NCBI GenBank assembly: GCA_902727935.1
Contig: CACVAX010000053.1
Location: forward strand, 1-64,000
Direction: 5' to 3'
Source of the DNA: an uncultured Sulfurovum sp.
Lineage (GTDB): Bacteria > Campylobacterota > Campylobacteria > Campylobacterales > Sulfurovaceae
DNA: 64,000 nt
The position numbers and the translations under genes were made by a program. Positions 57,600 through 64,000 of the stretch are shown here, piece by piece. Below the pieces are notes generated by a model. The model worked only from the letters and a program-made list of their open reading frames with translations. It made no database searches and was not told where the DNA came from. Numbering within the stretch: position 1 is the first letter of the stretch; each line of letters starts with the position of its first letter.

Positions 57600-58025
57600 A
57601 TGTTAGAAAAATTTAAAAATATGTCACTTATCAGTAAAATATTATATCTAATTGCAATAATTTTATTTATTGCTTGGGTTATCCCTATGATGAGTAGCTA
57701 CTATTCAAGTGTCAATAAATATGAGCAAAATACCCAAGAGTTAAAGAGCATCTCTGAAAAGTATGGCATCAATACAACAGCAAAAATATTTTCAGAAGCA
57801 CTTTTTAAAAAAGAGGCTGAACTGCTCTTCTCAAAAGTTAGCATTAAGAATCTTGGTGATAAAAAATATCTTACCAATATCAGTATAAAACGAGAAGATT
57901 TAAAAACTTTTCATACTTTTATTGCAAGTATCTCTTTAAAGTATTATGTCAAGATTCATGGTGATTTAGATTTTACCATGGATGACACGAGTGTCAATGT
58001 TAAAATGACCTTGGAAGCTTTGTAG
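57600..58025 (+). CDS. PilO-like single-pass membrane protein
   Basis: One membrane helix (about residues 14-31) is followed by a coiled coil (about 35-50) and a small alpha/beta periplasmic domain with the FHTFIASISLKYYVKI pattern seen in PilO. It starts one base after the PilM/N-like gene and overlaps the end of tilS by 26 bases on the opposite strand. Alternative: unrelated structural membrane protein. Confidence 0.55.
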   Translation: MLEKFKNMSLISKILYLIAIILFIAWVIPMMSSYYSSVNKYEQNTQELKSISEKYGINTTAKIFSEALFKKEAELLFSKVSIKNLGDKKYLTNISIKREDLKTFHTFIASISLKYYVKIHGDLDFTMDDTSVNVKMTLEAL

Positions 58026-58986
58026 GATTAATCCCCTCTTCTTTCAAATAAGCTCTAATCTTAGAAGGAATTTTAAGCTTTCTACAAACTTCTTTAAATT
58101 CCTTAGGCATTGAAGAAATTCGGTAAGGTGCGATGAAAATATATTCTTTGGTTATTTCAACAGCCCACAAATGCCCCAAAACCAAAGAATACTCTTTTTT
58201 TAACAATTCTCTTTGTTTGGCAGAAAGTAAATAGCCTAACTTCTTAAGATATTTATCTAGCACCCTTTTCAGGATATGTTCTGTTGTATAAGAAAGAATA
58301 TAAAGTTCTTTTTCATGAAAAATTTCACTATACCCTTCATTTAAAATCTCTTTATCTTCTTTGAGATATTTAAAACTTCGCCGAATTCCTTGTCCATAAT
58401 TTTCTATGAGTTTATTAGAAAATTCTTGTCTAAAAAAGTTACGTTCATATTTCTCATCACAGTTACTTTCATCCACAAAATACTTATGATTTTTTTGCTT
58501 CAAATAATTAAGTAATTCCTCCTTAGTATGTTCCAATAAAGGACGTACTAAAGTATAATCTTTTCGTTTAGAACATCGCTCTATCCCAAGAAGTTCACTC
58601 GTACCAGCCCCCTTAGTGAGACGCATAAAAAACCACTCTAATTGGTCATTGAGTTGGTGTGCTGTCAACAAGTTATCATAGCTTTGTTCATCCATTAATC
58701 TATCAAAAAAAGCATAACGAAAATCACGGGCATTTTTTTCAAAGTTTTGTTCAAAAATTGGAGCTTGAATTGTGTGGGCTTGAAGATTATAGGCTTTGGC
58801 TAACTCTAAAGCATACGCCTCTTCCTCTTTACTTTGCTCTCGTAACCCATAGTTTACCAAAGCAATGTCAAACTTAACCTCATGTTCAAAGAGTAAAAAG
58901 AAAAGGGCCGAAGAGTCAACCCCTGCTGAAAAAGCTAAAAGGTTTTTCTCTTTTTTAAGTAATGCTAAACTTACTTCATCTAACAC
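58000..58986 (-). CDS. tilS: tRNA(Ile)-lysidine synthase
   Basis: TilS makes lysidine at C34 of tRNA-Ile(CAU) so that it reads AUA; it is essential in most bacteria. The PP-loop is FSAGVDSSALFF (about residues 19-30), followed by AHQLNDQLEWFFMRLTKGAG and the basic C-terminal part. Length of 328 is the short type. Start is GTG at 58986; its AGGAG site lies inside the last codons of the STAND-like gene upstream, so the two are coupled. Confidence 0.93.
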   Translation of the reverse strand: MLDEVSLALLKKEKNLLAFSAGVDSSALFFLLFEHEVKFDIALVNYGLREQSKEEEAYALELAKAYNLQAHTIQAPIFEQNFEKNARDFRYAFFDRLMDEQSYDNLLTAHQLNDQLEWFFMRLTKGAGTSELLGIERCSKRKDYTLVRPLLEHTKEELLNYLKQKNHKYFVDESNCDEKYERNFFRQEFSNKLIENYGQGIRRSFKYLKEDKEILNEGYSEIFHEKELYILSYTTEHILKRVLDKYLKKLGYLLSAKQRELLKKEYSLVLGHLWAVEITKEYIFIAPYRISSMPKEFKEVCRKLKIPSKIRAYLKEEGINPTKLPRSF

Positions 58987-58987
58987 C

Positions 58988-61825
58988 CTACTCTCCTAAC
59001 TTTCGTACTTCACGTTTCAACAACACCTCAACATCTTCATAAAGAAGCTTCTCTTTAAACAAAGGAACTTGGTAACGGTAATTTCCTCTGTCTTTCTTTA
59101 AGAAATACCCTATAACCAAACGTTCTAAACTCTCATTTACTTTGTTTTCGTCCACTGAAGCCAATCCTACAGCTGCCAACATATTTAAAACATCGCTCAA
59201 TCTAAACTGCTCTTCTTTAAGGGTTAGAAAGAGTATGGCTCTGTCTAAGGTGTTCTCTTCTTCATTCAAGCTAATCTTCTGCCAACCTTTTAAGTAGTCT
59301 TCTAATGAAGAGTGCCGTATAACATGCTCTATGTTCTCTTGGCTTATGACATCACCTTCAATGACTTTTAGAACCTCATGACAAGTAATGGCTATGAGGT
59401 TCGCACGGTTTCCACAACGCTTTATGAGTTTAGAAATTATCTCATCATCTTCATAACTAACCCCTATACGTCTCATGGGTTCAAGCATCAGTTCGCTACA
59501 AGCTTCATTTTCTAAACCACCCAGTTTTATAAGTTCTCCAAAGTTCTTTAAAGGTGCTTGGTAATGATGCGTAACGTAGTAGTAAAGCGTCCAAAACCCT
59601 GTAATGACAAAGGTTGCTTTTCCATCTTGTGCCAGTTTTCTAAAAGCTTTGGTTATTTTGTAATCATTTTTTGCATCTGCTTTTATAAACTCATCAGCTT
59701 CATCAATGAGAAAAAGTGACTTTTTATCTTGTGCTGACAAATAACTCACCATCTTCTCTAAACCATAACTGTCGTCAAGCCGTAAAACCTCTTGCATTTC
59801 TCTTAGTAAGTTTTCGTCATTCATGGTAAAGAGGTAAGTGTTCACCATTGGGTTTAATTCATAACGTCGTTGCAAGGCACGTAAAAGAGAAGACTTTCCA
59901 AGTTGACGTGAACCCACAATAAGGTAGTTCTTATTGTTACCCAATATCTCACGGAGTATCTCGACCCTACCAAAAAAGTTCTCTTCATTTTTAACATCAC
60001 CATTAATCTGATAAGGTGACATATGTTTCGCCAAAAGTGACTCTGCTAATATCTCAACCAATACTTCCTGAGCATCCTGACCCAATAAAAGCCGATTTAA
60101 CTGCGTAACAGTAGGTGCTATCATAAAGTTTGTTTTGTTGTGGGCTTTTTTGGCTAAAGTATTTTGCTCTTCTGATTTTCCTAAAACAAATATCTTATCT
60201 TGTGTTGCCAAGGCTTTTTTCTCGATGCTGCTTGCTGAAACATCATCCACATACACCAAAAAGCTGTTAAGTGTATGCACACTAAAACTTTCACCCAAAG
60301 AAAGACGGTAAAATGCTCCCTCTTTGACATAAGAGGCATTCAGAGACTCAGCAAGATAAGCTACCTTTTGTTCTTCATTATTTTCAAAAAATGCCAAGGT
60401 TTCTCTCAACTTCTCTGGTTCTATTTCAAGAGTTTTTAAAACACTCTCTAACTCATTTATTTTACTTAGTTTCGTTTTGGCTTCTTGCAAAGCTGCTGGG
60501 TTCAATTTGAGTAAGCCTTTTGGGTCACTTTGAAGTTGAAGGACTAAGGTATTTCTGTAACGACGGAAATAGATAATGAGAGCTAAAAGCACTAAACCCG
60601 TTACTACCCATAAAGCATACTCATACCAAGCCAATTTATCTAAAGAAATGGTCACATCTCCATTGTCAAAATGCCAAACGTAAGCAGGAGCTATTTTTGT
60701 TCCTGCTGGGTTTTTAAGTATCTCCTCTTCATTGGCAATAGCAACAGAAAACTTGAAAGGACTCTTTTCATCTATGTCCTTATTTTGTGTTCTATTACTA
60801 TAAGCTGGTATAGAAAAAATAAAGTCTCGACTTTTATTAACTTCTAAGTTCTTTAACTCTTGCGTACCTGTACTAAAAGGCTCTTCCAGTTTTACCGTAG
60901 CTTTTTCTAAAATTTTATTACCAATATTTTTGACAGTAACTGTAAATGTTTTTTCAGCTTTGGACAAAGTAGCACTTTCTACTTTTAAAGTAGAAAAGTC
61001 TATGGAAACAAAAATGCTAAGGTTAAACTCTGCCCCTTTAGGGGTGGTACACGTCAATTTAAGCTCTTCATTTTTTATAAATTTAGGGTCATCTCTCGAT
61101 ACCTTAGCAAAAACGTCTAAAACTACTTCTCTTGTTTCAAAAACTTGAAGTACCCCAACCCTTTTGGGGACAACCAACAGATGTTTGCTTTCACCTTTAA
61201 GTGACAAAACTGAGATGTTTTGGTCAAGATTTTTAAGTTGGAGAAGAAGTTTTGCTTTTTGATTGTTATCAAATTTTAAATGTCTGTTTCCCACACTTAG
61301 GTTAATATCGTCTACACTTTTTTGCTCAACATACCATCTAGGCTGAACAGCTTTAAAAGTTTCTTTCTCTAAAAGCAATGTCCCATCATCCCCTCTAGTA
61401 AAAGTACCGTTTTCATGGTTTTTACTCAACCAATTCCCTCTTTGCCCTCCAAGCAAAGACTTCAACGCAGTCGTTTTGTTACTATCCCATATTTTGACGC
61501 TATTATCAGAAGAACCTGACACGATGGTTTTTCCATCCTTGCTTATCGCTACTGACATTACCGTATCTTTATGACCCTCTAGGCTCCTTATCAGCTCACC
61601 TCTGCCACTATCCCATATTTTGACGCTATTATCAGAAGAACCTGACACGATGGTTTTTCCATCTTCACTAATGGCTACAGCATTAACAGCACTACGACTG
61701 TCTAAGTAAAAGTTTTTTTCAAAATTACTTAAACTCTCACCCTCTTCTACCAATTTAGGTAAAGCAACTGTCGTTGCGCAAAGGTTTGTAAAAAGTAGGA
61801 AGAGAAGAGGTAGTAGTTTTTTCAT
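58988..61825 (-). CDS. Transmembrane STAND-like ATPase with exported WD40-containing half
   Basis: From Met at 61825 the protein has 945 residues. In order: signal peptide (1 to about 17), two WD40 repeats (about 46-72 and 88-114), Ig/beta-rich regions (about 200-380), a membrane helix (about 403-420), a coiled coil (about 445-490), an alpha/beta region (about 510-585), an NTPase with Walker A GSRQLGKSS (638-646) and Walker B LFLIDEAD (704-711), and helical/winged-helix regions to the end. This is a sensor outside, ATPase inside, as in STAND receptors. An earlier start at 61852 is rejected because it is encoded by a REP repeat. It abuts tilS by one base. No recognised family as a whole. Confidence 0.82.
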   Translation of the reverse strand: MKKLLPLLFLLFTNLCATTVALPKLVEEGESLSNFEKNFYLDSRSAVNAVAISEDGKTIVSGSSDNSVKIWDSGRGELIRSLEGHKDTVMSVAISKDGKTIVSGSSDNSVKIWDSNKTTALKSLLGGQRGNWLSKNHENGTFTRGDDGTLLLEKETFKAVQPRWYVEQKSVDDINLSVGNRHLKFDNNQKAKLLLQLKNLDQNISVLSLKGESKHLLVVPKRVGVLQVFETREVVLDVFAKVSRDDPKFIKNEELKLTCTTPKGAEFNLSIFVSIDFSTLKVESATLSKAEKTFTVTVKNIGNKILEKATVKLEEPFSTGTQELKNLEVNKSRDFIFSIPAYSNRTQNKDIDEKSPFKFSVAIANEEEILKNPAGTKIAPAYVWHFDNGDVTISLDKLAWYEYALWVVTGLVLLALIIYFRRYRNTLVLQLQSDPKGLLKLNPAALQEAKTKLSKINELESVLKTLEIEPEKLRETLAFFENNEEQKVAYLAESLNASYVKEGAFYRLSLGESFSVHTLNSFLVYVDDVSASSIEKKALATQDKIFVLGKSEEQNTLAKKAHNKTNFMIAPTVTQLNRLLLGQDAQEVLVEILAESLLAKHMSPYQINGDVKNEENFFGRVEILREILGNNKNYLIVGSRQLGKSSLLRALQRRYELNPMVNTYLFTMNDENLLREMQEVLRLDDSYGLEKMVSYLSAQDKKSLFLIDEADEFIKADAKNDYKITKAFRKLAQDGKATFVITGFWTLYYYVTHHYQAPLKNFGELIKLGGLENEACSELMLEPMRRIGVSYEDDEIISKLIKRCGNRANLIAITCHEVLKVIEGDVISQENIEHVIRHSSLEDYLKGWQKISLNEEENTLDRAILFLTLKEEQFRLSDVLNMLAAVGLASVDENKVNESLERLVIGYFLKKDRGNYRYQVPLFKEKLLYEDVEVLLKREVRKLGE
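61481..61663 (-). repeat. Tandem WD40 repeats with identical 57-base core
   Basis: The segments 61481-61537 and 61607-61663 are identical over 57 bases, with a 126-base (42-codon) period, one WD40 unit. They encode DGKTIVSGSSDNSVKIWDS in both repeats. The remainder of each unit has diverged. Only two units are clear, too few for a closed propeller. Confidence 0.9.
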
Positions 61826-61834
61826 AAAAGCTCC

Positions 61835-61925
61835 GTAGGGTACGTTTCCCAACGTACCGATTTTGTATGTTTAATATAAAGGTTTGTCTGTTTTGTTTTT
61901 TGGTACGTTAGGAAACGTACCCTAC
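61835..61925. repeat. REP doublet (REPIN-like inverted repeat)
   Basis: The arm GTAGGGTACG... at 61835-61858 and its reverse complement at 61902-61925 match at 23 of 24 positions, spaced by 43 bases. Each arm is also a small hairpin (GGTACGTT and AACGTACC). This is the layout of REP doublets mobilised by RAYT transposases; no RAYT gene is in the window. It lies directly before the GGAG ribosome binding site of the STAND-like gene. Confidence 0.85.
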
Positions 61926-61957
61926 AAAATTTCTATCTGAATAGATATCATTATATT

Positions 61958-62314
61958 TTACATTTTGAAATCAATATCTAAAAATTGAAAATCTTTTTTA
62001 TTATGTGTCCACAGAGGTAAATCATAAACCATACAAGTAGCAGCAATGATAGCATCATAAACACCCATACCATGAGAAAGTCCATATCGGTTCATTAACT
62101 CGACTGATAAACTCATAATCTCTTGGTCAACATCTAACAGTTGACACTTTGCCAAAATTTTATTAAGTTTTTTTAATTCTCTTTTATTTAAGGCACCAAA
62201 TAAAAGCTCAAGTTGTATAATTGAATTTACATAACAATTTACAAACTCATCCTCTGAAATCTCAATTTTATCTTTTGAATAATCTATTAATATACAAGTA
62301 TCAATAATCACCAT
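61958..62314 (-). CDS. PIN-domain toxin (VapC-like)
   Basis: The VapC fold has D5 in VIIDTCILIDY, an internal Glu (QLELLFG, about residue 36) and the Asp-containing YDAIIAATC (about residue 88), with the WTHNKKDF end motif (about 105-112). This is a short (118-residue) RNase toxin. It starts one base inside the antitoxin gene end, so expression is coupled. It sits between the hydrolase and STAND-like genes. Confidence 0.9.
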   Translation of the reverse strand: MVIIDTCILIDYSKDKIEISEDEFVNCYVNSIIQLELLFGALNKRELKKLNKILAKCQLLDVDQEIMSLSVELMNRYGLSHGMGVYDAIIAATCMVYDLPLWTHNKKDFQFLDIDFKM

Positions 62315-62595
62315 TATGGGTTTCTTTTTCTTCTTAAATCATGAATATATTGAGCACTATCTTCAACATGTGCATAAGGCTTTACATCAGATAAATCTTC
62401 ATTCTCTTCATCAATGTATTCAATGGTATGACTATGTTTCTTTGGGTCTCTTTTCTTATAATTAAACTTCTCTTTTTTTTGAAAAGAGTTCAAAAAACTT
62501 CTTAAAGCTTCAACGCTTACTTCTTTTTGTTGCTTCACAAAATCTGCTAACGCTTCTTCTACATCAGGATTGTCAATTTTTAGAGTAATCATCAT
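62314..62595 (-). CDS. Antitoxin partner of the PIN toxin
   Basis: This 93-residue protein has an N-terminal strand and helix (TLKIDNPDVEEALADFVKQQ), suggesting a Phd/RHH-type dimer, then a basic Lys-rich part and an acidic C-terminal tail (about 60-85). It overlaps the toxin start by one base. RBS AAAGGA precedes the ATG. Family assignment within antitoxins is uncertain. Confidence 0.78.
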   Translation of the reverse strand: MMITLKIDNPDVEEALADFVKQQKEVSVEALRSFLNSFQKKEKFNYKKRDPKKHSHTIEYIDEENEDLSDVKPYAHVEDSAQYIHDLRRKRNP

Positions 62596-62632
62596 TTTTT
62601 ATCCTTTATATTTTATTTTATTATAGCAAATC

Positions 62633-64000
62633 TCACTTACACCCTAAAACTTCATGCACTATGTTTTTGTAGCCTTCATTTCGCCAAGCATATTTGCCAT
62701 TTTCATTGATGAGTATGCTTCTCCAAAACAAGTCATTAATACCTTTTTCATAACTCCATGTTGACCAACTTTCACTCCATGAGTTGTCTAAACACTCACA
62801 AATGGTCTCTTGATGCTCTTTTAAAGCTCTTAACGTTTGTACCACTTGGTTTGATGAGAGCTTCACCTCATCCATAGGGAAAAAGAGTTCAGTAGCTGTA
62901 TTGAGAGGGGACATGGTTCGGTTACCATGTACCAAATAAGCCAAATTTTGTCGACCAACACAAAGGGCATAAAAGTTTTTATGATCTATTTTTAGGTTAC
63001 GAATAATCTGTGCCATTTTGACATCTAATTCCTCATTGCCATTGGCAATGTTGGTAAAGAAAAAAACGACCCTAGCCTCTGTTTGGCTTAGTCTATCTTT
63101 CATAAAGTTCTTCCAATCATTGGCTGACTTTACATGACAACGTAATCCAGTTGAAGTTACTAAAGCTTGAAAATAGTTTGCTTCATTACTCTCAAAAGAG
63201 GGAACTTCAACAGCATAAAAATGTTCTTTAAAACGCGCTTTCATTCTCTGTTTTACACACTCTTGTTCATGTGCCACATCCACATGGTCTTGATGGTAAC
63301 AGACCACCAAACGATCTGAATTTAGCTTTTCATACACACTGTTCGCAAAATCCGAAGAGGTCACCGTACTACTTTCAACTTCTTTTTTTAAAGGAGTATC
63401 ATACTCTTGACTACTTAAGAAGTTTTTTAAGACAATAAATGACAAATCATCAGCATCTTTAGGTTTAACAATGTCCGTATGCGTATTGGGCAGAGATTTA
63501 ACTTTTCTATTTCCCCAGTAACCCTTTGCAGAGCTTTCATCGACCACATCATCATACTTACCAATGACATAAAGCACATCCAGCTCTTTTTCAAGGTCAA
63601 TGTTCTCAACCTCTTTGTTTAAGTGCTGTATAAAATCACTCTCACGGTTTAACTGTTCTATCTGCTCATGCTTATAAAGAGCAGAGAGTTTTGCCCAGTC
63701 AGAACCATTGTTTGGTACAGCATAGAGCATGAGCTTTTTAACTTGTAAAGGAAGATTAGACTTTAGCATGTCATAAAGATATTTACGTGCGACCAAACCA
63801 CCCATACTGTGAGTAACCAGATAGATTTCATCATAAGAGGCATAACGCTCTTCTATCTCTGTTTTTAAGAGGTCGGCGACATCTTGGATTTTGGGTAAGC
63901 GTTGTTGAGGGGTAATAAATGAAAGAAGTTTAGAAAAAAGTCCAACAATATTTTTGTTTCTAAGAATTTGACTACGATAACTATAAGATTTAACTTCGTA
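62633..64000 (-). CDS. Alpha/beta hydrolase (lipase/esterase-like) with extra C-terminal domain, 5' end outside window
   Basis: The frame is open to the window edge and includes the nucleophile elbow THSMGGLVARK; the Met in this motif is internal, so the start lies beyond base 64000. A likely Asp is in IGKYDDVVD and a His in PNTHTDIV. After the hydrolase part (upstream to about 63400) a C-terminal domain of about 240 residues follows, with alternating strand/helix structure, which I do not recognise. No signal peptide can be judged. It is transcribed toward the toxin-antitoxin pair and the STAND-like gene. Confidence 0.82.
   Translation of the reverse strand, partial: YEVKSYSYRSQILRNKNIVGLFSKLLSFITPQQRLPKIQDVADLLKTEIEERYASYDEIYLVTHSMGGLVARKYLYDMLKSNLPLQVKKLMLYAVPNNGSDWAKLSALYKHEQIEQLNRESDFIQHLNKEVENIDLEKELDVLYVIGKYDDVVDESSAKGYWGNRKVKSLPNTHTDIVKPKDADDLSFIVLKNFLSSQEYDTPLKKEVESSTVTSSDFANSVYEKLNSDRLVVCYHQDHVDVAHEQECVKQRMKARFKEHFYAVEVPSFESNEANYFQALVTSTGLRCHVKSANDWKNFMKDRLSQTEARVVFFFTNIANGNEELDVKMAQIIRNLKIDHKNFYALCVGRQNLAYLVHGNRTMSPLNTATELFFPMDEVKLSSNQVVQTLRALKEHQETICECLDNSWSESWSTWSYEKGINDLFWRSILINENGKYAWRNEGYKNIVHEVLGCK

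Noticed and set aside
61825-61852. Upstream Met start for the STAND-like ATPase
   Set aside because: The extra 9 residues are encoded by the REP repeat arm; the start at 61825 has GGAG five bases before it and gives a clean signal peptide.

Overview
The window reads as a chromosome segment of a Campylobacterota (Epsilonproteobacteria) organism, most likely an environmental sulfur-oxidiser-like lineage related to Sulfurimonas, Sulfurovum or Arcobacter. Several things point there: low GC, fused ispDF followed by an HP1021/CemR-type orphan regulator, an HP0268-family gene next to miaB, a MqnP-type prenyltransferase, a Csd3-type M23 peptidase, and a complete heptose pathway among LPS genes. The genus is inference only.

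Layout. 1-2.2 kb is the end of an integrated conjugative or mobilisable element (type IV coupling protein and a membrane J-domain protein) abutting the 3' end of a tRNA-Arg gene. 2.3-8.6 kb holds housekeeping genes (mqnP, pssA, miaA), an odd pair of degenerate two-component/NtrC-like genes, a porin and a DUF302 protein. 8.6-14.1 kb is a thiamine block: TPP riboswitch-thiC, a truncated haemoglobin, then thiO-thiS-thiG-thiE. 14.1-17.9 kb is ispDF-cemR-(ATP-sulfurylase-like)-pgpA, preceded by a cluster of GTTAC boxes. 17.9-31.6 kb carries rsmG, ribA, hemB, an SPFH group, argF, an Fe-S CCG protein, a Nudix hydrolase, a Csd3-like peptidase, a BtuB-like receptor and sppA. 32-45.2 kb is a surface polysaccharide/LPS core region: LTA-synthase-like sulfatase, GT90, lipopolysaccharide kinase, GT2, GT4, two heptosyltransferases, a glycosidase-like protein, an inserted toxin-antitoxin pair and the gmhB-hldD-hldE-gmhA operon. 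45.3-52.9 kb has mrp, a second TPP riboswitch driving a TonB receptor and PnuT (thiamine uptake), then convergent thiD and tenA directly downstream of nusA. 53-58 kb is HP0268-miaB-DUF374, a Xer recombinase, a PilN/PilO-like pair and tilS.

The most unusual region is 58.99-64.0 kb on the minus strand. An alpha/beta hydrolase (cut by the window edge) and a transmembrane STAND-like ATPase with an exported WD40-containing half bracket a PIN toxin-antitoxin pair and a REP-doublet hairpin. The ATPase gene is translationally abutted to the usually essential tilS. I suggest this as a candidate undescribed signalling, defence or cell-death module. The WD40 part contains two repeats with a perfectly identical 57-base core at 126-base spacing, a sign of recent repeat turnover.

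A dispersed 51-base hairpin repeat occurs twice, once between thiamine genes and once inside a reading frame in the LPS region, where it encodes a linker peptide. Both TPP riboswitches show 8-base complementarity between aptamer and leader that suggests how they could switch.
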